DNA from: Scleroderma bovista
Lineage: Eukaryota > Basidiomycota > Agaricomycetes > Boletales > Sclerodermataceae
Assembly: GCA_037178675.1 (NCBI GenBank)
Contig: JAYMGJ010000428.1
Location: 1-37,473, forward strand
DNA: 37,473 nt
Direction of reading: 5' to 3'
The notes under the pieces: generated by a model
Database searches by the model: none
What the model was told of the DNA's origin: nothing
What the model saw: the letters and a program-made list of their open reading frames with translations, nothing else
Program-made: the position numbers and the translations under genes
Shown here: in pieces, positions 1-9,469 of the stretch
Position numbering within the stretch: position 1 is the first letter of the stretch
Layout of the letters: every line of letters starts with the position of its first letter

Positions 1-1077
1 AAGGTACGTCAATTATGTAGCATGTTCATCACGATCTTCCCCCTTGAACTCGTCATCCAGAGCATGGTCTCGGGCCTCCAACACGATGCAACACAGTCCA
101 AATTGAAGCTGCTGGAGCTCGATCGCTCGGTGTGTGGCTTGTCCCTGACCGCATGCCCGGTGCTCACTCCGTTTTCTAGAATGCGGACCTGCGCAAGCTG
201 CTGGGCAGACACAGCCCAGATGATGCATACCACTCCTCGTCTGCCTTCTCACTCGAGGCAGATGTTCGAAGACACGCGGTGGACCTGTCTGGGAGGGGCA
301 TGGGCACGCACACTTACGTCAACCACCTCGCATATTATCTGTGATCTACCGCGAAAAAAAGACCCTGGGACATGAGGGAAAGGGGTCGCTTTGTGAACTG
401 TTCTTCTGTGTTTGGCATGTACATTACGCACACATGTCGCTCGATTCACGGGAAATAGCAACCTTGAGTAGTGTCTCCTTTCATCTCGCCTTGAAGCCGC
501 TTCCAACTGTTGCGTTCTACGCCCTTCAACCCACAGTTTCCAGTCGGAGATTGCCGAGGCAGGTGAGCCTGATTCCACACTTTTTGGCGCATCATCTGCT
601 ACCGTCAGACTCTCGACTTTTCTGCATGCTGCCCTGTCTTGGATGTCCCTGTCTCAACCAAGTGACCTGCTCCCGCACAAGAAAAAACCATTCAATCGTT
701 GCCATTGTCCGAAGTGGCAGTCTCGTCATTTTCAAGCAGGTGTGTGGCTTTGCACGGTGTGTCAAAATTGGGCGACGCGATGACAGCATTGCTATCTTGC
801 GTATTTGGTGAGATACTCTGTTCGCATTGCGCTATTGCCCAAGTGCTGATTGGCAGTACAGCTCTGATAATGTCAACGCCTTCACCACCTGGTCCCCGCA
901 GGACAAAAGCAAGGCGCTGACTCTTCCATCCATTCAGGAAGACTCCAGCGCTCCCCATGAGTCCCCAAGTTACGATCCGAACGCGGAACGCAATGAGCAA
1001 CATCCCTCCAAGAACACTGACACCAGAAAAATGCAAGTGGGGTTCTTCAGTAGACACAAGACAGAAGATCAGGGCAT
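1..1077. other. No confident gene; ambiguous coding-like stretches
   Basis: Open frames occur on both strands but none is clearly a gene. A plus-strand stretch at about 20-300 and another at about 850-1080 could be degraded 5' exons of the HNH-like gene that follows. A minus-strand frame at 692-1135 is hydrophobic and could equally be antisense noise. I recognise no domain here. Confidence 0.3.
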
Positions 1078-1821
1078 GCGAAGCTGACCTGCATAAAGGT
1101 CGATGTTTACTCATGAACTTGGCTGACGCGATCAACGTATGCCACTTGATACTCAGTGCAACGGGTCCTCTCGAGGTGAGCCACTTTCACCCTGTCACGT
1201 CTTGTCCTGATCCGTTTTTAGCTCACGAAATTGGAGTATGCATGGGGTCTACCCGGGAACTTCGACCTCGATTCAACCCGCAACTTGATTCATCGTGAGT
1301 AACACTAGAAAGTGACTGACTTGTCTTCTATCCCTATGCTCATCCAACACTAGTGAGATCAGATTGGCACTTTCTTTTCGGTCAAGGGAAATTCAGGCTC
1401 ATACCGGAGCTTTCGGGCCTGAAACAGCTCGAAGATCCATAATGAAAGCCCTTGCGAGTTGTTTCTCAAACTAATGTGAACAAGGTATGTCTTTGCACTG
1501 GATTTCATGGTGTCTACGGTTCGCCCATTGACACATCTTTTATAGTTATTCAGACGTAACACCTTCAAGTACCATCTTCTGCCTATGCCCGAGTTAAAGG
1601 CACTCATCTGTCGCTTCGGGGACTCAAACAATCTTGCATTGCACTCCACCATCGCCACCCTTTTGCCACATTTGGCCCCCTTGAGAGCCATGTCCAGCTA
1701 CAATACGTCGTCGTTAACGCTGTGCGAAAGCTATTTGCCAGATCACCCGATGAATTTTTCATGTTTCCACCGGTTCTCAAACAAATTGTATCTCACAAGA
1801 GAGTCAACAAAGCTTATTCAA
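1078..1821 (+). pseudogene. HNH-nuclease-like fungal protein, decayed
   Basis: Exons at about 1085-1175, 1222-1294, 1354-1484 and 1546-1821 are joined by GT-AG introns of 46, 59 and 61 nt. The first carries 'DAINVCHLI', which resembles the first histidine region of the fungal HNH_2-type proteins. The second reads 'LEYAWGLPGNFDLDSTRN' and the third 'RSDWHFLFGQGKFRLIP', matching the order WGL / N-D / LHxxFD typical of that agaricomycete family. The fourth starts 'TFKYHLLPMPELKALI' and, after a one-base loss near 1682, continues in another frame with 'ESHVQLQYVVVNAVRKL'. Two adjacent stops (TAA TGA at 1440-1445) and the frameshift make it non-functional. It ends abruptly where the CGGGT cluster begins, as if cut by that repeat. 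The family is usually annotated as HNH nuclease domain proteins of unknown role. Family call from memory of the pattern. Confidence 0.6.
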
Positions 1822-1832
1822 GGCCAAGAGCA

Positions 1833-1945
1833 CGGGTTCGGGTAACCCGGATGGGTTGCGGGTTCGGGTCCTATTCGGGTTGGGTGCGGGTTGGGATTTG
1901 TGGACCCGTGCCAAACCCGTACCCAACCCGTACCCAACCCAGAAT
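1833..1945. repeat. CGGGT/ACCCG palindromic cluster 1
   Basis: The stretch is made almost only of GGGTTCGGGT-type words followed by the complementary ACCCGTACCCAACCC words. The left half is G-rich and the right half C-rich, so it can fold on itself; the GGGT runs could also form G-quadruplexes. It lies immediately left of the trinucleotide island. Confidence 0.8.
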
Positions 1946-2099
1946 GGAAATTGCGGCGGTGTCATTCGACCGCGCTGAATTGTGCACTGCCACTGCCACT
2001 GCATGCAAGGTAAGTCCTCACTGGGACTCAACTGACTCGTTCAGGTTCGTCTGCGCTCCCTCAGCGCCATCCTGCACAAAAGGTAAGTCTTCTTGAGCT

Positions 2100-3305
2100 G
2101 ATCTGTATGTTGACTCTCGCAAATAGCGGTGACGCCAACCACCACCATCGCCACCACCTCGAACACCACCACCACCTCCCCCCTCAACCACCACATTGAC
2201 CACGAGGTCCACGACCACGGTCACGAATGTCGGCGACGACACCACCCACCATTAACATGACGACACCGACCACGACGACGACAGCCACAGCCACCACCAG
2301 CATTGTCGACGGCGACAACACCAGCCACAACCCCCGACCATGCACGACGGACGGACGACGACGACGACGACGAAGGCCACCGTCACCACCTTCCAGTACA
2401 GTATGCACGCACGCGCGACGACGACGAGGGTCACTGTCACCACCACCTCCCACCACCTCTCAGTGCAGCACGCACGCACGCACGATGATGGCGGCCACGG
2501 CCACCACCACCACCACCGCAGCACGTGCGTACGCACGCACGCACGCACGCACGCACACACGACGACGATGAGGACACCGTCACCACCATCACCACCTACC
2601 ACCACCCACTGCAGCACGTACGCACGCACGCACGACAACGACAACGACAACGACGGCCACCGTCACCGTCACCACCACAACCACCTACCACCTACCACCG
2701 CAGCACGTACGCACGCATGCACGCACGACGACGACGACGACGACGGACACGGACACGGACACGGACTCCACCTCCACCTCCACCTACCACCACCACCACC
2801 ACCTACCACCCACCGCAGCACGTACGCACGCACGCACGACGACGATGACGACCTTCAGCAGCACGCTGAGGTTCGTCGTCGTCATCGTACGCCTGCAGCA
2901 CAATGAGGCGCCCACCACCACCACCCACCTGCGACGACGACAGCGACGAGGTGGAGCACATGGCCAGTGCCATGGCCACAGCAATGACGAGGACGAGGAC
3001 GAGGAGGGGGAGGGGGACGGTCACGGCGACGACGGTAACGGCCACCACCTCCACCTGACAAGACGCGCCTGGCAAAACGCGAGACGACAACGACAACGGC
3101 GGCAGCGCATCACACAGAGATGATGACGACGACGGCCACCATCACCTCCACCACCTCCCAGCGCAGCACGCGCGCACGACCCACGACCAGCACCAGCGCC
3201 ACGACGAAGACGAAGACGACGAGACGCTATGGCAAATGCCATGGCGAGACGACGACGACGACGACGGCAGGGCGTCCACGCCAGCGCGACTAAGGCGACG
3301 ACGAA
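2100..3305. repeat. GAC/ACC trinucleotide minisatellite island 1
   Basis: This is degenerate low-complexity DNA of ACC, GAC and CGCACG words. A recurrent block begins 'GCAGCACGTACGCACGCACG' or close to it at 2463, 2518, 2611, 2700 and 2815 (weaker at about 2395 and 3163). Each block continues with GACGACGA, then CCACCGTCACCACC, then CTACCACC, so the unit is a 55-115 bp tandem repeat of variable length. The block core GTGCGTACGCAC is self-complementary. Long frames through it encode only H/T/R/D tracts and are not treated as genes. Confidence 0.8.
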
Positions 3306-3450
3306 GACGAGTACCCGTCGGGTATACCTGCGAAGGGTATACCCACGGGTGCTTTGTCTCCAACCTGTGTGTTGACCCGTACCCGTCGTGCGGGTACGGG
3401 TTTTTCACGGGTCGGGTGCGGGTCTGGCCTGTGACACCCGCGGGTTGACC
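3306..3450. repeat. CGGGT/ACCCG palindromic cluster 2 with perfect hairpin
   Basis: Same word family as the cluster at 1833-1945, on the other side of the island. It contains a perfect 11-bp inverted repeat: ACCCGTACCCG at 3375-3385 and CGGGTACGGGT at 3391-3401, with a 5-nt loop, followed by a short T run. A second inverted pair, GGGTATACC / GGGTATACCC, lies at about 3319-3342. Confidence 0.8.
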
Positions 3451-3571
3451 CATGCAACAGCCTACCGTGACGAGACTACAGGCATTGGACAAAGTTAGTG
3501 ATACCGGATGACTTCGTCGCTCGCTCCCATCCTCCCTCCGATGATGCAGATAACGATGACTAAACCAAGAC

Positions 3572-3799
3572 CACGCAGAGGAGGGACAAGAGGAGCCAGA
3601 GGAAGGCAGTGAAGAGGAAGAGAGCAATACTGACGATGGCGAACACCAATCCACCCCTTTGAAGAAGTCCAATGTAGGACAACAGCTCCACGATGACATC
3701 CCCATCACAGAAGTAGAAATAATTGTGTTCAAAGTAGCAAATACTAGATACAATGTAATTGAGGCAGATACAGTGGAGGATGTGCCTAGGATGAGATAG
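3572..3799 (+). pseudogene. Acidic coding fragment, unrecognised
   Basis: After a plausible 3' splice site (CCACGCAG, about 3572) the plus strand reads as one frame rich in Glu and Asp, with 'EEEESNTDDGEHQSTPLKK' and then 'ITEVEIIVFKVANTRYNVIE', up to a TGA/TAG near 3799. Composition and the acidic-to-mixed transition look like real protein. There is no start codon, so it is an exon or a broken gene. It converges on the minus-strand fragment at 3936-4222. I do not recognise the family. Confidence 0.35.
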
Positions 3800-3935
3800 A
3801 GTGAGTTGATTACTGATGTCTACAATGTGAAGTATATCTATATCTGAGCAACAACCTAATTGGCCTTTGAAACACTGGACACTCTGGGAGGTCATTGAGT
3901 GTCTGGAAATAAAGATGTGGATGACAAACACCCAC

Positions 3936-4222
3936 AGTAAGCTGATGCTGGCTTTATTATCATCAAGCTTTATGTCGACAACCTGTGTGCCCTGCACATT
4001 GTCCCTCAGTGCTGTCCTTCGAAAAATGACATGGAAGCAGAGATGAGAACATACATCGGCGAGACGCCCTGTCCTCTCCACAGTACCATACTTGAAGTGG
4101 CCATAGGCATCCCAGAAGAAGACTCTGGTGCCGCGCTGAGTTTGGAGTGAACAGGTCTGCGAGAGGCAGAGAAGCAGACGGTGGGAGTGACTTACTGGAT
4201 AGAACTCAATGTTAGGGTTCAT
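3936..4222 (-). pseudogene. Small barrel-like (SH3/Tudor-like?) coding fragment
   Basis: Three minus-strand exons fit exactly in phase: 4222-4196 (MNPNIEFYP, 27 nt), 4135-4055 (81 nt) and 3991-about 3936, with GT-AG introns of 60 and 63 nt. The middle exon reads 'GTRVFFWDAYGHFKYGTVER' and the third 'GTQVVDIKLDDNKASIS'. The alternation of hydrophobic and polar residues around a D-G turn resembles a small beta-barrel (SH3/Tudor/KOW-like), but I cannot name the family. The next downstream intron would be only about 33 nt and the frame then becomes antisense-like, so the gene looks truncated at its 3' end. Confidence 0.4.
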
Positions 4223-4462
4223 AGCTAAAATAGTGGTAAGGTGTTATTACTGGGATGTTTCACCGGTGAGCTAACTCTTTTTAAATGGTTTGATCACACG
4301 AAGTCCGATCCATTTCCTATGTAATAGTGCCTAAGGTCCACAGACGGCGATTAGGTCATGGAAAGGTCCTTGAACTTATACACGACTCAACAGGGTCTTG
4401 GCCATGCCGCCTCTACATGCGCATCAATGATTTCATTGCTGGTCTCGCCCCACATGCACCTG

Positions 4463-4516
4463 TTTCCTTTCTAGGCATCCATTGCACTTGACTGCATCGG
4501 ACACCTAGAAAGGAAA
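4463..4516. repeat. 13-bp perfect inverted repeat
   Basis: Arms TTTCCTTTCTAGG (4463-4475) and CCTAGAAAGGAAA (4504-4516) are exact reverse complements with a 28-nt loop. The hairpin sits about 210 bp upstream of the ubiquilin fragment. It may be the remnant of a small inverted-repeat element. Confidence 0.6.
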
Positions 4517-4726
4517 TTTTATCGGATGAGTGCACTATCCAGCTACTCCGGTGTTGCTCCGGTGAGTCCTTCTTCCTGGTTCCGACATCGCACCAGACAC
4601 TGTCCCTTTTGCGCCACACAGGCGCGCCCTCTTACATACAGGGGATCTGCTCCGTGGCAGAGTAGCGGCCCCATATATCCCAGAAGCCGTCTCTTCAACA
4701 CGACCCTATGTTGCCGGCGTTGTTAA

Positions 4727-5353
4727 ATGCATCAAGAAAAGACCGTTCGCGGTCTTAAGCAGGCCATCGCCGCCAAGTCAGATGTCGAGGTTGACAAAAA
4801 GAGGCTGATCTACTCAGGTGTGTTACTTCTCCTCGCCTCATGACCCCTCCCTGTATTTCATGGCCTGCTGATCTGTCCTATGGGGCGAGTCCTGAAGGTC
4901 CTCACCCACTCTCTTCTATTGTGCATACATAATCACACTCTTTTTTTACTATTCGTATAGGACGAAGACCTGATATCAGTATACAAGATCCAATCATCGC
5001 ACACCATCCGCATGGTCAAGGGCGTTGCGCGGTCTGCAGGGTCATCCACCCCATCAACCACAGCCAAGCCGCAAAACCAACAACAATCTCTTTCATCGAT
5101 GCAAGCAGGCCAGAACCCACACAATCCGCTTACGCAGCTCAACAGCCATCTCAGATTCGGTGCGCTTGCGGGATTCAACCCGATTACGGACATGGGTGTC
5201 ACCCAAACGATCCTAACATGGTGCGTGCTTTTCTATATTCCCTGCTCGGGTCACCGAGCACTGTGAAAATGGACTCATACGTGTCCCTTATCGCGCATAC
5301 ATTCGTGGCGTAGATGCAAACCATGATGAACTCGCCGCAGTTCCTTCAGCAAG
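4727..5353 (+). pseudogene. Ubiquilin/Dsk2-like ubiquitin-receptor fragment
   Basis: Exon 4727-4817 gives 'TVRGLKQAIAAKSD' and 'KKRLIYSG'; exon 4884-4897 gives RVLK; exon 4961-5220 gives 'DEDLISVYKIQSSHTIRMVK', then 'NPLTQLNSHLRFGALAGFNP'; exon 5314-5353 gives 'MQTMMNSPQFLQQVSS'. This is the second half of the ubiquitin-like domain and the first Sti1-like stretch of ubiquilins, shuttle factors carrying ubiquitinated clients to the proteasome. The beginning of the UBL, the rest of the STI1 region and the UBA domain are missing. The intron before RVLK ends GG (4882-4883) instead of AG. A missing A near 5206 puts 'NDPNM' out of frame. Introns are retained, so this is a DNA copy of part of a gene and not a retrocopy. 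Confidence 0.8.
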
Positions 5354-5639
5354 TGTCCAGTTAGGGTACATACGTAGGTTTGATCAATCTTCTGCGCCGC
5401 TAACAATTTTCTGTAGGGACGCTTTGTGGGACGTGTGGATGGCCCAAACAATGCAGGCGAGTCCCTGCCAATCTCGATCTCCAGCATTGACGCATGTGTT
5501 GACTCTCCAGTGAGCAGCAACATCCCTTTGATTCACATTGAGTCGATGTACCGCTACTCACTCTACCGTCTTCACCATCACCTTCTCCACCACAACGTTT
5601 CCTGTCAAATCACTTTCAACGTCTCTCACCTGACGGCGA
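5354..5639 (+). other. No recognised gene
   Basis: A plus frame at about 5415-5560 ('GRFVGRVDGPNNAGES') is coding-like but short and unrecognised; the sequence then grades into the ACC/CAC-rich island. Confidence 0.3.
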
Positions 5640-6215
5640 GGGCGTCCATCACCACAGCCACCACAGCCACCAACACGACATGACGATAATGAATACCACA
5701 ACCACCAACGTGATCATGCCAACGCCAACTATCTCCACAACCATCATTGCGCCGACAACGACAACGACTCCAATGCTGCCAACGCCAACGCCAACCAACG
5801 TGACGACGATCACGACTGCGCCATTATCAACGCAACAGTGAACCCACCACCGACGACAATGACCTAGGCAGCCACAGGGTCAGGCGGCGACGAAGACGAT
5901 GTTCCTTGGCAAACAGTACTGCCGCAGGGACAGTTGACGACGACGATAACGACCTGGGCAGCTACAGGGACAGACGACGACAGTGAGCCACAGGGATATG
6001 TAAACGGCGACAATGTTCCTGGGCAGTGCTGCCGCAGGGACAGCCGATGACGACGACGACGACATGTCAGCCAGTACTGCTGCACGGACAGACGACGACA
6101 ACGATATGGGCAGCCAGTACCGCTGCATGGACAAACGACCGCACGGACAGACGACGACGATGACTTGGACAGCTAGCTACGCAGGGACAGACGGCGATCA
6201 TGGCGACGATTGACT
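5640..6215. repeat. GAC/ACA trinucleotide minisatellite island 2
   Basis: The left half is ACC/ACG-rich simple sequence. From 5868 a roughly 60-bp degenerate unit recurs: GGGCAGCCAGTACTGC, then CGCAGGGACAG, then GACGACGACGA. About six units can be followed to 6215. Frames through it are low-complexity only. Confidence 0.7.
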
Positions 6216-6311
6216 CACGGGTGGCCGCTTGTACTATGTATATTAACTGAGTCGTTACATCTCTGTACAAACATGCTTTATATCACTCGTATTGTGCTAT
6301 CTTAAATGAAC

Positions 6312-6395
6312 ACCCGCAGGTAAATATCAAAATTTACCCGCTGTGGGTGGAGACCCTTGGACCCACCACACCCGTGGGCTGGCGGGTAAAGGGTT
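6312..6395. repeat. CGGGT/ACCCG palindromic cluster 3
   Basis: TTTACCCGC (6333-6341) pairs with GCGGGTAAA (6382-6390), and the inner GTGGGTGG / CCCACCAC words pair as well, giving one long imperfect hairpin. It lies about 100 bp right of minisatellite island 2, repeating the arrangement at island 1. Confidence 0.7.
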
Positions 6396-7029
6396 TTTTA
6401 CTGCATCATTGGTGCTCATCATCGTTAGCATGTAGCGACGATTGTTGTATGTCAACATAATCATCCATTTCAGACCCTTGCTAACTATAACTACTGAACA
6501 GGCTTCCGAAGTTTGGCGAGCACAACACAGGGTAAGTGGTGCAGCAACGGCCGCCCACTTGGGCTTATTCGATACGATGCATCCGAGCTGATGGCCAATA
6601 TGACAGTAAGCCATTTCTAAAGTCAATGCATGCATGATAGAGATCTTTGTCTAGCCATGGGTTGTTACATCACGAAGCATCATGGGTAAACCTTCCCGTG
6701 ACTCCAACTTCATCGGGCCGGTGCAGGTGCAAGTGGTGCAGGGGCACCGTGTGTCGCAGGCGAGTTCCATGCACGCTGCACTCGCGACTGTAAATTGCGC
6801 GCCATAGGATCGAAGAAGTGTCCCCGAGAGTTCCAGGCCATGATATGTACGTGGGGCACGGAACGTCGAAATATCATTGCCATCTGTTCTTGCACAGTAG
6901 TTTTACTTCATGGCATGGATTCATAGGCTTGCGAACGTTTCACTTCGTACAGGGGTCGAATGCAGGCTAAAATATGTTAGAAGATCAACGCGGATACCAG
7001 CCTGTTGGAGTACTTGTGTATCATAGTCT
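6396..7029. other. No recognised gene
   Basis: Possible GT-AG intron boundaries occur near 6502-6535 and 6600. A plus frame at 6705-6900 is Cys/Arg-rich but matches nothing I know. It may contain the decayed 5' part (P-loop region) of the NACHT relic that follows, but I could not see a Walker A motif. Confidence 0.3.
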
Positions 7030-7592
7030 GTTCTTGAGGTCCTTGCTGCATACGGTGCGGAACTTCCAGCCAACTTGCGGATTCTCCTGACTTCTTGGCC
7101 ACTCGTGGACATTGGGGATGCATTAAACACCGGTCCGCATATCTATGTCAGGTCGCTCGATGCCATTGATACAGAGTTGACCATGTGCGACATTCACTTC
7201 TATATTTCTACCCACCCGAAGAGTCTCCGTGGCACATTCACGAATGAAAATTTCCAACAGCTTTCTGCGAAATCTGGTGGAGTGTTCGAGTGGGCACGTC
7301 TGGCATGCGACTTCATGTCCCCCCGAATCGGTGTGATCCCGAAGGACCGTTTTCATCAAATCATGTCACATGCTCCTGGCGATGGAAGGACTCTCCTCGA
7401 CGAAATGTATACCACATTTTTGAAAGATCTTTTCTGAGGGTCTGATGACCGCCGGGACTTTCGTTCTGTCATGCGGCAGATCCTGTGGTTGAAGAAGCCG
7501 CTCCCTATCAGTGCATTAGACTTTATGTGTGACAGGTTCCCCTGAGAGGATGATCACTATCCTGTAGGGTTCATCCTAAACCATGGGTATGT
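7030..7592 (+). pseudogene. NACHT-type NTPase (fungal NLR-like) relic
   Basis: One frame reads 'VLEVLAAYGAELPANLRILL' then TSWPLVDI, the segment after Walker B where fungal NACHT proteins have an ILLTSRP motif. It continues 'LSAKSGGVFEWARLACDF', typical of the NACHT winged-helix side, and after a stop 'DRRDFRSVMRQILWLKKPLP' and 'DDHYPVGFILN'. NACHT proteins are STAND NTPases of fungal self/non-self recognition and cell death. In-frame TGA codons lie at 7435-7437 and 7543-7545, the second where the family has Arg before EDD. No P-loop is visible upstream and no repeat domain downstream, so only a middle fragment remains. Confidence 0.75.
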
Positions 7593-7613
7593 GATTTACA
7601 GTATCTAATATAC

Positions 7614-8665
7614 TTACAAGGCTGGATTGTACTCGAATGCGACACAAATATCAGAAAAGGGGAATTTATCACCATCCTCTGACATTTCGCGATGCGCACG
7701 ATTCTCCCTGCTTGTGCTCCTTTTAACACCAAACACAGCTGATTTTTCCCTGTGGGATTTGCTGGTGTAAGGCAACGAGCAGGAATCATGAGGTGTTGAA
7801 TGCCGGAGCCTGCATTGTGGCCCGTCACCGTAACGCAGACAGAACCAGGCGGTGCAATGCCATCTTTACCGCAAAAGCGATCGGGGCATACAGTGCGTAC
7901 GACTCGTTTACCAAGCGACACCTGCGTGAATTCGACACTAACGTTGAACCCCAAGTGGTAAGACGAAAAATCACAAAAATTAGATGCGAAAAGCCACTGA
8001 ACATTCCCTGTGTCAACTTCAGGAACGTATAGCATAATAACAATTGGCACGTACCATAATCTGGGGCCTCGGACCATCCCTCTGGTGGGGCAGTGATGTC
8101 GTCAGGGGTAATCGCCCATGGGCCCTCTGGTGGGGCATCTGAAGGACCAGGAGACGGTGGAGGGGTAACAGTACGAGGGGGAACAGGCTCCTTTGTGAAT
8201 GATCGGCGATGAAGGGACACCAAGGACTGCAATCGATGAGGGTGAAGCATTGTGCCGTTCAGTAGCAAACCGGTTCTAGATGGGTATTGGAGGCGCTAGG
8301 ATTTGACGAACAGTAGAACTCACGGCGTTGTGATCAGATCATTCCTCAGCTGTATTAGTTGATGCCCGAATAATGCAACCGAGCTGAACGTCCTGCCAAG
8401 AGACTGCAGTGTGGCCCGACAGCCTTTCTTCTCGCCGCCTATCACCCATACATCATGACCAATGAACTTTGACAATCCGTGATCAGAACGTTCTTTGATC
8501 TTGCGACAAAGTGTGATAGGAATAACAATCTAGGTGGTATGGTGAGCAAGAATGGAACCGTTCGTGTAACTTTGTTGCAATGAAATGCGCTAACTACCGT
8601 CATAACTTGGTGCGCCGTTCACGGTGACATTAGCATTGCAACGTTCGTTGCCACAGAACGATGTA
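7614..8665 (-). pseudogene. Spt5-like KOW-domain protein fragment
   Basis: Minus-strand exons at about 8660-8596, 8529-8324, 8226-8055 and 8007-7614 are joined by GT-AG introns. The second contains 'KFIGHDVWVIGGEKKGCRAT', a KOW-like turn. The third is Pro-rich, ending 'WAITPDDITAPPEGWSE'. The fourth reads 'LGKRVVRTVCPDRFCGKDG' and a second KOW-like motif 'CLVLKGAQAGRIVRIAKCQR'. Agaricomycetes carry many Spt5-like paralogues of this layout (Spt5 is the transcription elongation factor). A frameshift separates 'IAKCQR' from 'SEDGDKFPFSDICVAFEY' before the stop at 7614. The 5' half is missing and the WD40 fragment abuts it. Family call is moderate. Confidence 0.5.
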
Positions 8666-8679
8666 TTGTTGCAACATGT

Positions 8680-9330
8680 GTTGCACTAATAGGGCCGACG
8701 TCGTGTTGTAGTTGACGTAGAACACGAAGCTTGCATGTCCCCGTAGATGTTTTGTTGTCAAGCCCTGAAGGGCCCACCGATCATTTCCATGAACTATACC
8801 CGGGAGTAGAGACGAATGTACAGTTTCGACGTTCCATATTCATATACTCATATCGTCCAATGCGGAAGCAAGGTATGTCCATCGCTCGACCATGAAATGT
8901 CTGAAAGACCCTTGGAGTGTCCACTGAGGTTGCGGATTAGCTCTCCTGTGAGAGGCAACTATATTTTGACAACATTGTCCGCAGCTGCATGTGTCGCGAA
9001 ATACATATCACAAGACGTGAGCAACTCCACATACAAGAAACTCAAACAAACGAAGAGCGGAAGTACATACCACATGAAGCGAGAAGGGTCCTGTCAGGAC
9101 TAAACTTGACCGCAAATACTACAGATCAAACCTGCAAACATTAGCTAGACGTGAGAAGGTGAGGCGACTTACCTAGGACACACGTAAGTTGCCAGCCACC
9201 CAGAACTACTTCGCAGCATGCCTGTGTGGTCGAGTCAGGAGCAAGTGTGAGCAAATGTTCGAGGTTGGGAGAAGGGTGACGGCTGGCATTGGCACTGACA
9301 GAGGGTGTATCGGAAGAATCCGGGCTAGAA
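8680..9330 (-). pseudogene. WDR5/Swd3-like WD40 protein fragment
   Basis: Minus exons about 9330-9173, 9131-9071, 8984-8822 and 8764-8680 give an N-terminal Ser/Pro stretch, then 'FAVKFSPDRTLLASC', 'ADNVVKI', 'ELIRNLSGHSKGLSDISWSS', 'IWNVET' and 'LRGHASFVFYVNYNTTSALL'. The GH...WD spacing is that of WD40 repeats 1-3 and is closest to WDR5/Swd3, the H3K4-methyltransferase (COMPASS) scaffold. Introns are 41, 86 and 57 nt. A one-base loss (near 8858) and a TGA at 8840-8842, where the family has Arg before IW, kill it. Repeats 4-7 are absent; after the third repeat begins, the strand runs straight into the Spt5-like exons, a chimeric junction near 8670. Confidence 0.75.
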
Positions 9331-9469
9331 CTCCGTGCATCATGTTAAGAACGCTTGCGAATGATTAATGATGTCGGACTTCATGGAGATTGGGCGAGCT
9401 GATCCATGCAATTTATGGCTAATGAACCGATTAATATGCATGGGAAGGCATTGCGATGATGGAACTTAC

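Noticed and set aside
2227..2906. Long open frames through the trinucleotide island (His/Thr/Arg/Asp-rich proteins)
   Set aside because: They exist in several frames at once and only translate simple repeats; no non-repetitive domain.
3375..3406. Hairpin plus T-run resembling a rho-independent terminator
   Set aside because: The genome is clearly eukaryotic (spliceosomal introns throughout); the hairpin belongs to the CGGGT cluster family.
3560..4222. A single 220-codon minus-strand gene
   Set aside because: Two exact-phase introns split its first half, and its second half (3560-3900) is Leu/Cys/Ile-rich antisense of a better plus-strand acidic frame.
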